Assembly (NCBI GenBank): GCA_021793635.1
Contig: JAJYSI010000281.1
Location: forward strand, 1-5,125
Direction of reading: 5' to 3'
Source of the DNA: Bacteroidota bacterium
Lineage (GTDB): Bacteria; Bacteroidota; Ignavibacteria; Ignavibacteriales; Ignavibacteriaceae
DNA: 5,125 bases
The notes under the pieces are model-generated. The model was not told the origin of the DNA. It made no database searches and saw only the letters and a program-made list of their open reading frames with translations. Position 1 is the stretch's first letter. The number at the start of each line of letters is the position of its first letter. A program made the position numbers and the translations under genes. Below, one piece after another: positions 1 to 5,125 of this stretch.

Positions 1-120
1 TTCTTAACCTAACTTATTACTTTTATCCTTTATTTTTTTCTATTAACCCCTGTTTATTAATATTATTTTTTATTATTCTTCGGTTACCTTTTATTATGAC
101 CCAACACGCACATTGATAGT

Positions 121-175
121 TCTGATTGGCTTCTGATTTCTCTCTGATTGCTTTCTGATTGCTTTCTGATTTGAT
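121..175. repeat. Five tandem 11-bp direct repeats
   Basis: Five consecutive 11-mers run without gaps: TCTGATTGGCT, TCTGATTTCTC, TCTGATTGCTT, TCTGATTGCTT and TCTGATTTGAT. TCTGATT is identical in all five, and the last four bases vary. This gives a constant 7-bp core with a 4-bp spacer and a period near one helical turn. It could be a decaying minisatellite. It could also be a stacked binding site for a regulator: OmpR/PhoB-family regulators are known to bind 7-bp direct repeats spaced by 4 bp. The array lies 110 bp upstream of the small gene at 285. The regulator reading is inference. Confidence 0.9.
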
Positions 176-179
176 TCGG

Positions 180-191
180 TTCAAATTTGAA
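180..191. promoter_or_regulatory. Perfect 12-bp palindrome TTCAAATTTGAA
   Basis: TTCAAATTTGAA is a perfect dyad starting four bases after the last 11-bp repeat. It could be an operator for a dimeric regulator of the gene at 285. In such AT-rich DNA a 12-bp palindrome can also arise by chance. Its position directly beside the phased repeats is what makes it worth listing. Confidence 0.35.
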
Positions 192-284
192 TAATACCCA
201 TAAATATGAATTTTTCGTTGTACCTGTCTGTTTAATTAGTAACTTTATATTTCAATCATACCGGTAAATTTTTTATTTTTCATT

Positions 285-467
285 ATGTCAATTAACTGCA
301 GAAAATGTAAGCATTTTATTATTACCTGGGATGCTAAAGCTCCATATGGTTGTAAAATTTTTGGTATTAAAACAAAGCAGATGCCTTCAACAGAAGTCTA
401 CAAAACTTCCGGCAGAGAGTGTTTGAAATTTCAATTAAAGGAAAATAAAAACGAGGATAAAGGATAA
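285..467 (+). CDS. Small four-cysteine conserved protein
   Basis: This gene encodes 60 residues. Cysteines lie at 5, 8, 23 and 46 (C-x2-C-x14-C-x22-C), with a Thr-Trp-Asp at 14-16, Pro-Tyr-Gly-Cys at 20-23, a Pro-Ser at 34-35 and Ser-Gly at 42-43 before the last cysteine. The pattern matches a small bacterial family that I recall from many genomes, sometimes labelled uracil-DNA glycosylase. That label is doubtful, since the protein is far too short for a glycosylase and shows none of its motifs. The four cysteines suggest a compact zinc-binding or zinc-ribbon-like fold (inference). There is no signal peptide or membrane segment, so it is probably cytoplasmic. The tail from residue 50 is Lys/Glu/Asn-rich. 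The ATG at 285 begins just before the first Cys pair, and no Shine-Dalgarno site is visible. The function is unknown. It appears monocistronic, since repeats follow it directly. Confidence 0.8.
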   Translation: MSINCRKCKHFIITWDAKAPYGCKIFGIKTKQMPSTEVYKTSGRECLKFQLKENKNEDKG

Positions 468-482
468 CTTAATGCTGGAATC

Positions 483-496
483 CATAGTTAACTATG
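483..496. repeat. Perfect 14-bp palindrome CATAGTTAACTATG
   Basis: CATAGTTAACTATG is a perfect 14-bp dyad 15 bp after the stop of the small cysteine-rich gene. It coincides with the box of the first repeat unit. The unit at 785-800 retains most of it (TCCATAGTTATATATG), so it is likely part of the repeat and not an operator of its own. It has no loop, so it would form a dyad in DNA and not a stable RNA hairpin. Confidence 0.6.
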
Positions 497-596
497 CCTA
501 ACCTCGCCGCGATTTAAGGAGGAAGGTTACAAGCGTATCTTCACCTGATAAATGGGTACAAAAAATAATATGATTAAGCTACAAAGTAGTTAAAAA

Positions 597-651
597 ATCG
601 CTGCGCTAATTTGCGAAGGCTATTTGTATTGTTTTCCCATTATGCAGCGAT
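597..651. repeat. 8-bp inverted repeat ATCGCTGC/GCAGCGAT
   Basis: ATCGCTGC at 597-604 is the exact reverse complement of GCAGCGAT at 644-651, enclosing 39 bases. The right arm overlaps the box of the second, degenerate repeat unit. It is GC-richer than its surroundings. It could be an end pair of a short inserted element or a long-loop hairpin. The significance is uncertain. Confidence 0.45.
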
Positions 652-658
652 CTTCATT

Positions 659-675
659 GAACCACTTTGTGGTTC
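659..675. repeat. Hairpin of repeat unit 2
   Basis: GAACCAC-TTT-GTGGTTC forms a perfect 7-bp stem with a three-base loop. It is followed by a T-rich run (688-697), so on the plus strand it has some likeness to an intrinsic terminator. The T-run starts 12 bases after the stem, which is too far for a classic one. Confidence 0.75.
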
Positions 676-728
676 TGTATCCTATTCTTTCTTTTTTCTA
701 CGGATTTCATCCATAGTAATTTACATTC

Positions 729-743
729 ATCCACTTCGTGGAT
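729..743. repeat. Hairpin of repeat unit 3
   Basis: ATCCAC-TTC-GTGGAT forms a perfect 6-bp stem with a three-base loop. Compared with the hairpin at 659-675, the core CCAC/GTGG is kept. The next pair outward has switched from A-T to T-A, a compensatory change that supports selection or descent of a structured element. A further small stem, GGAT-TTC-ATCC at 702-712, lies just upstream and overlaps the box of this unit. Confidence 0.75.
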
Positions 744-904
744 TTCTTTCTACTATATTGATTCATCTTTTTCTTCCGGTTCCATCCATAGTTATATATG
801 TCTGTTCGCCTCGAAGATTATCTTGCATTATTTCATCGAAGTAAGAGTTTGCTTTTAATACCAAATAATTAAAATGTTTTTGATCACCTTCTAGATATAA
901 CCAT

Positions 905-935
905 TTTGATCAATAGATCGTAAGAATGATATTTG
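905..935 (+). promoter_or_regulatory. Possible Bacteroidota-type promoter
   Basis: TTTG at 905-908 is followed after 19 bases by GATATTTG at 928-935. The Bacteroidota promoter pattern is TTTG at -33 and TAnnTTTG at -7, so the second element has one mismatch. Transcription would start near 940, leaving almost no leader before the ATG at 946. The sequence TTTTGATCA occurs twice in this region, at 878-886 and 904-912, 26 bp apart. The second copy contains the TTTG and could be an operator repeat. This rests on pattern matching alone. Confidence 0.25.
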
Positions 936-945
936 TTATGCTTAT

Positions 946-1308
946 ATGTTTAAATTTTTAGAAAAATACCGCAGACTATATACGGCAGCATTGCTAGCAC
1001 CTTACCTGTTTCTGGTTGGGCTGTCTATTCTCCATTACCATAATATTGATATTCAAAACGGGAATTATAAGCTCGTAAATCAGGTTAATGAAGGAAGTGC
1101 TAATCCGTTGGATCCCCGTGAAGATCTGACGCATAATTGCACTATAATGCAGTTTGCCGGTACGTTGTTGGTATATAATTTTTCTTCGGTGTTAGGATTT
1201 ATAAAGAATTCCGGAGAAGAATATCTTCCTTCCATAGCAAAAATTACTTTTATATTCGTACCCCATTACAATTCAAATCCTCATAGAGCTCCTCCCTCTT
1301 TTGTTTAA
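946..1308 (+). CDS. Small membrane-anchored protein with C-terminal RAPP tail
   Basis: This gene encodes 120 residues. A basic N-terminus (Lys3, Lys7, Arg9, Arg10) precedes one hydrophobic segment at about residues 11-31. This is an uncleaved anchor or signal peptide, so most of the protein should be periplasmic. Residues 62-70 read Thr-His-Asn-Cys-Thr-Ile-Met-Gln-Phe, and the C-terminus is Pro-His-Arg-Ala-Pro-Pro-Ser-Phe-Val (112-120). A central His/Cys patch plus a terminal R-A-P-P is the layout of DUF2946-like and related Bacteroidota/Ignavibacteria proteins that often sit next to TonB-dependent receptor genes. Those usually have two cysteines in the patch, and here only Cys65 remains. The receptor gene starts 210 bp downstream on the same strand, which supports a shared role in uptake, perhaps of a metal or metal chelate. 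That substrate is inference. No Shine-Dalgarno site is seen before the ATG. The family assignment comes from motif memory, not a search. Confidence 0.7.
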   Translation: MFKFLEKYRRLYTAALLAPYLFLVGLSILHYHNIDIQNGNYKLVNQVNEGSANPLDPREDLTHNCTIMQFAGTLLVYNFSSVLGFIKNSGEEYLPSIAKITFIFVPHYNSNPHRAPPSFV

Positions 1309-1368
1309 TCTTAACTAAAAATAACAATTGGCTTTTCACACAAGAATTATTAGGTGAATTGTCATCGC

Positions 1369-1381
1369 TTGTAGTTTACAA
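1369..1381. promoter_or_regulatory. Short dyad TTGTA-GTT-TACAA
   Basis: TTGTA at 1369-1373 and TACAA at 1377-1381 form a perfect 5-bp dyad with a three-base centre, about 140 bp before the receptor start. An 11-bp sequence, TAATCTTAACT, also occurs twice around it, at 1306-1316 (overlapping the stop of the preceding gene) and at 1396-1406, exactly 90 bp apart. Either could be a regulatory site for the receptor gene, or chance in AT-rich DNA. Confidence 0.25.
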
Positions 1382-1455
1382 TCACGCATGAGCTGTAATC
1401 TTAACTGAATTTTCTGATAAGCAGCTGCAGAGATTAAAGCAGTTTTACAATTATT

Positions 1456-1485
1456 TTGATAAAAGATTACATGCTTGCGTAATTC
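1456..1485 (+). promoter_or_regulatory. Possible promoter of the receptor gene
   Basis: TTGATA at 1456-1461 and TAATTC at 1480-1485, 18 bp apart, resemble sigma-70-type -35 and -10 boxes. The upstream box also contains a TTTG at 1455-1458. The match to the Bacteroidota -7 element TAnnTTTG is partial (TAATT only). This would give a leader of about 25-30 bases. The evidence is weak, but the position fits an own promoter for the receptor within the 210-bp gap. Confidence 0.25.
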
Positions 1486-1504
1486 CATATTAGAGCAAAA
1501 ACTA

Positions 1505-1510
1505 AAGGAG
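1505..1510 (+). promoter_or_regulatory. Shine-Dalgarno site of the receptor gene
   Basis: AAGGAG lies 8 bases before the ATG at 1519. It is the only strong ribosome binding site seen ahead of a gene in this window, and it fixes the receptor start. Strong initiation would fit an abundant outer-membrane protein. Confidence 0.8.
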
Positions 1511-1518
1511 CTTTATTA

Positions 1519-3906
1519 ATGAATACGAATTTATTCAATCATAAGATAACATCAGCCGGTACAGCAATTATATTGTTTCTGATTTCTTTTTCAGGCATTG
1601 CATCGGCAGCAAATAAAATTAATAATGATAAAAAAACTATCAAGATAAATTATAGAGTAACTGTAATTGATTCGGCGCAAAATACTCCGCTTGAATTAGT
1701 CACTTTAATCTTGAAGAAGAATAGTAAAATTGTCAACGTTAAAGAGACAGACCAATTAGGAACAGCCGTTTTCCCGGATGTTGAGCCTGGAACATATTCA
1801 CTAACTTCGCAATACATCGGATATAAAACATATACTGCGCCGGTTTTAATTAACTTGAATCATGAAAGTTTAAAAATCCCTTTAAAGCAGACCGCAATTG
1901 GCTTACAGGCTATTGTAGTAACCGGTAAAAAGGTTCATCAGCTTGCTAACTTTACTGATATAAAAACAGGCGCAAAAACTTTCGAGCTTCAGGATTTTCA
2001 CGCAAGTCCCGAAGCTCAAATGTCGACAGTAATCCAGGAAAATTTAACCGGTGCCGTAAGAGCCACAACCGGTGAAGTTCATATTCGCGGACAGCATGGT
2101 GAATATTCTTATTTAATCGACGGCATACCAATTCCACTTGGAGTTTTCGGCGGATTAAACGAAGTCGTCGATCCTTCGGTTATCAAGAGTATCACTTTCT
2201 ATGACGGCGGATTCCCTGCTGAATACGGAGGTCAATCTGCTGCTATTATTGATATAAAAAACCAAGTCCCTCCGGGCGGTTTCAAGATGAATTTATCAAC
2301 TTATGCCGGAAGCTATTTAACCTCAAACAATGATGGATTAGGTTCAAAGGTTGGTGCGTTTAAAGCCTTAAACTCAAATGGGCAGAGTATTTCTTTCAGC
2401 AATCATGTTGGAAATCTGGGATACTTCTTTTCCGGCTCACGTCAGGAAACAGATCACCGGATTGATCAGCCAGTTACAAAATTATTTAATGACCACGGCT
2501 TCGATTATTTTCTATACGGAAAATTAGATTATTTCTTTGGGAACAATGACTATCTTACTTCTAACTTAAACTATAGTTCAACACAGACTCAAATCCCGTT
2601 CGATCCTGTTGTAGCAATAAATTATGATACGCAGGGAAGCTATAATGCTTTCCAAACTATTTCTTACTACCATACTTTTTCAAATGAGCCGGATAAACAA
2701 AGCAGCCTCTTTGCAGGCTTCTATGTAAGAGAAGGCGGACTGAAATTTAATACAAGCCCTTTTGACCAAACGGTGATTTATCTTAATAACGATACAACAA
2801 CCGGCTATACTGTTAATCAGAACAGAAGCTTTGCAACTTATGGAACAAGATTGAAGTTCAGCAAGCACTTATCTCATCAGTTTGCTTATGCAGTCGGTAT
2901 GGAGTTAAGCGCTACCAATGGAAATGATAATTTTAAATTCAATAATTTATTCGGAAACGGTCCTTCCAACAATGCTAAATTCGCAGGCTCGGATTTCAGT
3001 TTGTTTGCCGAAACTAATATTCATCCATTTGAATGGACAATGATTGCCGCCGGTTTAAGGTACGACCATCATATAGCGCCGGTTATAAATCTTCAAACAC
3101 AATTTGATCCGAGATTGAAGATCAGCTTTTTCCCGGACGACTTTACAACTTTTTATTTAAGCTACGACAGGCTTTTTATCCCAACCAACATCGAAGGGCT
3201 TTCTGCAATTGCTACCTCTGTCGGAGATACTTCACTGCCTACTTATCCTGAAAAGGATAATCTTTATGAAGCTGGTGTGCTTCATAATTTTCTTAATGGA
3301 TTTAATGTAAAGCTGGATTATTTCCATAAAGATTCTTCTCCCGGACTTGATGATGAAGCCTTAGGCTCAAGCACTATCAGAGTCAACGTTAATATAAATA
3401 AAGTGAACGTCAGCGGCATTGAGTTGGGATTAAATTACAGCGATCCCCAAACACCGTTTTCAGGCTATCTGAATGCGGCATTGATTCACGCATACGGAAT
3501 CGGTCCGGTTTCAGGCGGATTTTTAGCTCCGATTACTTCAACAGCTCCTTTTGATTTGGACCATGACCAAAGATTGTCTGTTGTAGTCGGATTAAATTAT
3601 CAGCCGCATAATTGGTTTTTAAATCTGGTAGGAATTTACGGATCAGGCTTGGCAAACGGAGTTAATAATTATACTTATAATACCGGCTTATTTGACTTCA
3701 ACACTGCCGCACATACTGCTCCTTCCTGGATTTTTAATTTATCCGGCGGTTATACCTTTGCGGTTGGATATGGTTCAACAATTGAGCCTTCAATCGCAAT
3801 TACAAATTTATTAGATCATGCTCATTTGATTAAAGGTGCTTTCTTCAGCAGTCCAAGCTTCGAAGAAAGAAGAAAAGTAGTTTTTAAGATCGATTATAAT
3901 TTTTAG
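1519..3906 (+). CDS. TonB-dependent outer-membrane receptor
   Basis: This is a complete receptor of 795 residues, a usual length for the family. It would bind a substrate at the cell surface and import it across the outer membrane with energy from TonB-ExbB-ExbD. The signal peptide covers residues 1-30, with an Ala-Ser-Ala cleavage site before Ala31. A carboxypeptidase-regulatory-like beta-sandwich follows at about 43-123 (Thr-Pro-Leu-Glu at 56-59, Gly-Thr-Tyr-Ser-Leu at 91-95, Gly-Tyr-Lys at 101-103). Next are the Val-Val-Thr-Gly linker at 133-136 and the plug at about 150-250, with Ile-Arg-Gly at 189-191, Leu-Ile-Asp-Gly at 199-202 and Ala-Glu-Tyr-Gly-Gly at 234-238. The beta-barrel runs to the end and closes with an aromatic-rich last strand ending in Phe795. 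The start is set by AAGGAG 8 bases upstream. The small membrane protein gene upstream is a likely partner. The substrate cannot be read from the sequence: metal chelate, cobalamin, peptide and glycan remain open. No SusD-type partner follows, which argues against a SusC polysaccharide system. Confidence 0.93.
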   Translation: MNTNLFNHKITSAGTAIILFLISFSGIASAANKINNDKKTIKINYRVTVIDSAQNTPLELVTLILKKNSKIVNVKETDQLGTAVFPDVEPGTYSLTSQYIGYKTYTAPVLINLNHESLKIPLKQTAIGLQAIVVTGKKVHQLANFTDIKTGAKTFELQDFHASPEAQMSTVIQENLTGAVRATTGEVHIRGQHGEYSYLIDGIPIPLGVFGGLNEVVDPSVIKSITFYDGGFPAEYGGQSAAIIDIKNQVPPGGFKMNLSTYAGSYLTSNNDGLGSKVGAFKALNSNGQSISFSNHVGNLGYFFSGSRQETDHRIDQPVTKLFNDHGFDYFLYGKLDYFFGNNDYLTSNLNYSSTQTQIPFDPVVAINYDTQGSYNAFQTISYYHTFSNEPDKQSSLFAGFYVREGGLKFNTSPFDQTVIYLNNDTTTGYTVNQNRSFATYGTRLKFSKHLSHQFAYAVGMELSATNGNDNFKFNNLFGNGPSNNAKFAGSDFSLFAETNIHPFEWTMIAAGLRYDHHIAPVINLQTQFDPRLKISFFPDDFTTFYLSYDRLFIPTNIEGLSAIATSVGDTSLPTYPEKDNLYEAGVLHNFLNGFNVKLDYFHKDSSPGLDDEALGSSTIRVNVNINKVNVSGIELGLNYSDPQTPFSGYLNAALIHAYGIGPVSGGFLAPITSTAPFDLDHDQRLSVVVGLNYQPHNWFLNLVGIYGSGLANGVNNYTYNTGLFDFNTAAHTAPSWIFNLSGGYTFAVGYGSTIEPSIAITNLLDHAHLIKGAFFSSPSFEERRKVVFKIDYNF

Positions 3907-3921
3907 GAGAAGAGTTTTTAA

Positions 3922-4293
3922 TTATGCGGCTAATGCGTGAATAATCTTATTATTAAAATCTTCCTGGTCAAAGGGTTTTATTATTACATCGAAATTGCAC
4001 CTGGATAGCCGGCATTTCAAAATTGAAATGTCATCGAGGTAAGCGGTAATATAAATGATAGGAATTTTAAATCTATTCCAGATTTCTATTCCGGCATCAA
4101 TACCGTTTACCTTTCCTTTGAGAGTAACGTCCATTAAGATGAGATCAGGCTTTAGCGAAAGAGCAGCGTTAATTGCTGACTCTCCGGAATTAACTATTAA
4201 AGAGACACGGTGTCCCATGCACTCGATGCGCTTCTTAATATCCAGCGCAATAATATTTTCATCTTCAACGATGATTATTTTCTTTGAATTCAT
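3922..4293 (-). CDS. Stand-alone response regulator receiver
   Basis: This protein has 123 residues and consists of one receiver domain with no output domain. The acidic pair is Glu10-Asp11, the phospho-acceptor is Asp55 (in Leu-Met-Asp-Val), the switch Thr is Thr83 (Ile-Thr-Ala-Tyr) and the conserved Lys-Pro is 106-107 (Lys-Pro-Phe). All catalytic residues are present, so it should be phosphorylated by a kinase. The sequence resembles receivers that partner HisKA_2 kinases, and such a kinase is encoded 179 bp upstream on the same strand. An oddity is the segment before the Lys-Pro (94-103), which reads Cys-Arg-Leu-Ser-Arg-Cys-Asn-Phe-Asp-Val where relatives usually have an Ala-Lys...Pro-x-Gly-Tyr pattern. 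It could act by protein-protein contact or phosphotransfer, and its target is unknown. The ATG at 4293 has no clear Shine-Dalgarno site. The stop is 15 bp from the receptor's stop (convergent), with no visible terminator between them. Confidence 0.92.
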   Translation of the reverse strand: MNSKKIIIVEDENIIALDIKKRIECMGHRVSLIVNSGESAINAALSLKPDLILMDVTLKGKVNGIDAGIEIWNRFKIPIIYITAYLDDISILKCRLSRCNFDVIIKPFDQEDFNNKIIHALAA

Positions 4294-4312
4294 TTAAGCT
4301 GAGTTTAATAAA

Positions 4313-4381
4313 AGTAGTTTCGATAGACCTGGATTCAACAATCTTAAATTATTTTTCAGAATGTCGTCTATAAAAACTACT
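4313..4381. repeat. Imperfect 16-bp inverted repeat upstream of the receiver gene
   Basis: AGTAGTTTCGATAGAC at 4313-4328 pairs with GTCTATAAAAACTACT at 4366-4381 in 14 of 16 positions, with 37 bases between. It lies entirely in the gap between kinase and receiver genes, starting 20 bp upstream of the receiver ATG. It could be a paired operator, a long-loop RNA hairpin in the receiver leader, or a remnant of a small inserted element. A 4-bp pairing inside the loop (ATTC 4333-4336 with GAAT 4359-4362) could extend the structure. Confidence 0.6.
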
Positions 4382-4393
4382 GTAATTTTCAGC

Positions 4394-4401
4394 CAAAATT
4401 A
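4394..4401 (-). promoter_or_regulatory. Possible -7 element for the receiver gene
   Basis: Read on the minus strand, this is TAATTTTG, a full match to the Bacteroidota -7 element TAnnTTTG. No TTTG is seen at the usual distance upstream, so it is only half a promoter. If real, the receiver would have its own transcript with a leader of about 100 bases, and the inverted repeat at 4313-4381 would lie wholly within that leader. Confidence 0.25.
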
Positions 4402-4472
4402 GAAACTGAATTAAGATTTAATTGTGATAGGATAGAAAGAAAATAAAAATGTGAGTAAGATTCGTTTGTGTC

Positions 4473-5125
4473 CTAAGCACTAAATTCTATTTTGAATTCG
4501 GTACAGCCGTTTCTTTTCAACTCAATTTTACCGCCAAGCTGGTCAGTCAAGGTTGTCACCAATTGTAATCCAAGAGACTCGGTTTTTCTAAAGTCAAGAT
4601 CAGGAGGGAAACCTTTTCCATTATCCCTAACGATGAGCGAATATTTATTCTCGCCGGTTTTATTTAACCCGATAAAAACTTCTCCTTTTGTTCCGCGTGG
4701 AAAGGCATGTTTAAGCGAGTTTGAAACAAGTTCATTTATTATTAGTCCGCATAATATTGCCGTATCGATCTCGAAGGATATACCTTCAAGATCGCTTCTT
4801 AATAATACTCTGTTGGCTTCCGCATTGTATGAGGTAAACAATGCGGTAGTTAATGATTTTATATATTCGGGAAATTCAATCTTGTTAAGATCTTTAGACT
4901 GATAAAGCTTCTCATGAATCAATGCCATTGATCTTACTCTGTTCTGACTTTCACGGAAGACTTCAAGTGATTTTTTATCCTCGATATAACCGGATTGAAG
5001 ATTTAGCAAGCTGGAAATTACTTGAAGGTTATTCTTCACTCTATGATGGATCTCTCTAAGAAGAATTAATTTCTCCTGCAAGGATGCATTGATTTGTTCT
5101 TCAGCTTTTTTGCGTTCGTTTATTT
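4473..5125 (-). CDS. HisKA_2-type sensor histidine kinase, N-terminus outside window
   Basis: This is a partial gene. The reading frame stays open from the stop at 4473 to the window edge, giving 216 visible residues. The TTG at 5081 could be taken as a start but is very likely internal, because the 14 residues upstream (Ile-Asn-Glu-Arg-Lys-Lys-Ala-Glu-Glu...) form the typical coiled linker that joins a PAS or similar sensor domain to a kinase core. The HisKA_2 dimerisation and phosphotransfer motif is Glu-Ile-His-His-Arg-Val-Lys-Asn-Asn at visible residues 24-32, and the second His (27) is the likely phosphorylation site. The ATPase domain has the N box (Ile-Asn-Glu-Leu-Val-Ser-Asn, 129-135), Asp-Asn-Gly-Lys-Gly-Phe at 167-172 and Gly-Leu-Gln-Leu at 185-188. 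The protein ends soon after, with no attached receiver. The stand-alone receiver 179 bp downstream on the same strand is the probable partner. The signal sensed lies outside the window. Confidence 0.93.
   Translation of the reverse strand, partial: INERKKAEEQINASLQEKLILLREIHHRVKNNLQVISSLLNLQSGYIEDKKSLEVFRESQNRVRSMALIHEKLYQSKDLNKIEFPEYIKSLTTALFTSYNAEANRVLLRSDLEGISFEIDTAILCGLIINELVSNSLKHAFPRGTKGEVFIGLNKTGENKYSLIVRDNGKGFPPDLDFRKTESLGLQLVTTLTDQLGGKIELKRNGCTEFKIEFSA

Larger units (their letters stand above)
1..284. other. AT-rich non-coding leader
   Basis: No convincing gene is seen here. Bases 1-100 are dominated by T and A runs. One frame stays open from 3 to 116, but it encodes only low-complexity Leu/Phe/Ile/Tyr with no domain, so I do not call it a gene tail. 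The stretch carries a five-fold 11-bp repeat and a palindrome, listed separately. Upstream of the gene at 285 there is TATATTTC at 246-253, one base off the Bacteroidota -7 promoter element TAnnTTTG. I found no matching upstream TTTG at the usual distance, so this is only a weak hint of a promoter. Confidence 0.6.
481..841. repeat. Degenerate interspersed hairpin-repeat array
   Basis: This gene-free stretch contains four related units. Each has a TCCATAG-like box followed 25-27 bases later by the centre of a small hairpin with a three-base loop. The boxes start at 481, about 640 (degenerate), 710 and 785, and the hairpin centres lie at about 508, 667, 736 and 810. The 32 bases at 645-676 match 714-745 at 22 positions. 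TCCATAGTTAACTATG (481-496) matches 785-800 at 14 of 16. Between boxes the plus strand is pyrimidine-rich (runs such as TTCTTTCTTTTTT). Open frames across the region (611-844 and 667-858) are repeat translations with no domain. This could be a REP-like or MITE-like family, or remains of a larger mobile element. No transposase gene lies in the window. Confidence 0.7.

Noticed and set aside
3..116. Open frame at the left edge as a possible gene tail
   Set aside because: The translation is low-complexity and driven by AT-rich triplets. It carries no motif, so there is no support for a coding sequence entering the window.
121..175. CRISPR array
   Set aside because: The repeat cores are 7 bp with 4-bp spacers, far shorter than CRISPR repeats and spacers, and no cas gene is present.
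611..858. Open reading frames at 611-844 and 667-858, plus strand
   Set aside because: They read through the interspersed hairpin repeats. The two frames overlap, the products are Ile/Phe/Ser-rich, and the recurring peptide Ser-Ile-Val-Ile-Tyr simply translates the repeated TCCATAGT box.
1231..1237. Further TCCATAG box inside the RAPP-tail gene
   Set aside because: No hairpin of the repeat type lies 25-27 bases downstream, so it is most likely a chance match within coding sequence.
1952..2868. Minus-strand frames inside the receptor gene (1952-2137 and 2680-2868)
   Set aside because: They lie within the plug and barrel coding sequence of a clear TonB-dependent receptor and have no recognisable features.
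3907..3921. Bidirectional terminator between the convergent receptor and receiver genes
   Set aside because: Only 15 bases separate the stops, and no stem followed by a T-run is visible in either direction.
4055..4902. Plus-strand frames opposite the receiver (4055-4297) and the kinase (4492-4902)
   Set aside because: They are antisense to genes with complete, well-placed catalytic motifs, and show no domain of their own.

Overview
The window looks like a chromosomal segment of an AT-rich, Gram-negative bacterium of the Bacteroidota/Ignavibacteria kind. The evidence is a TonB-dependent receptor with an N-terminal carboxypeptidase-regulatory-like domain, a small upstream membrane protein ending in an Arg-Ala-Pro-Pro tail, a HisKA_2-type sensor kinase paired with a stand-alone receiver, and weak or absent Shine-Dalgarno sites on most genes. 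The taxon is inferred from gene style, not proven.

Layout. Positions 1-284 are non-coding and very AT-rich. They carry five tandem 11-bp repeats (121-175) and a perfect 12-bp palindrome (180-191) ahead of a 60-residue four-cysteine protein gene (285-467). Positions 468-945 hold no convincing gene. Instead, 481-841 is a decayed family of interspersed repeats. Four copies share a TCCATAG-like box placed 25-27 bases before the centre of a small hairpin, and the stem bases covary between copies. Next come a 120-residue predicted inner-membrane/periplasmic protein (946-1308), a 210-bp regulatory gap with a good ribosome binding site, and the complete 795-residue TonB-dependent receptor (1519-3906).

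The minus strand holds a two-component pair that converges on the receptor, with only 15 bp between the stop codons. The sensor kinase (4473 to beyond 5125) is cut by the window edge and lacks its N-terminal sensor region. The stand-alone receiver (3922-4293) follows 179 bp downstream, and the gap between them holds a long imperfect inverted repeat.

How they may work together. The 120-residue protein and the receptor probably form one outer-membrane uptake unit, whose substrate cannot be read from the sequence. The kinase and receiver are very likely partners. Whether they control the receptor is unknown.

I do not see a clear new enzymatic or defence system. The least explained elements are the covarying repeat family, the 11-bp phased repeats, and the inverted repeat in front of the receiver gene.
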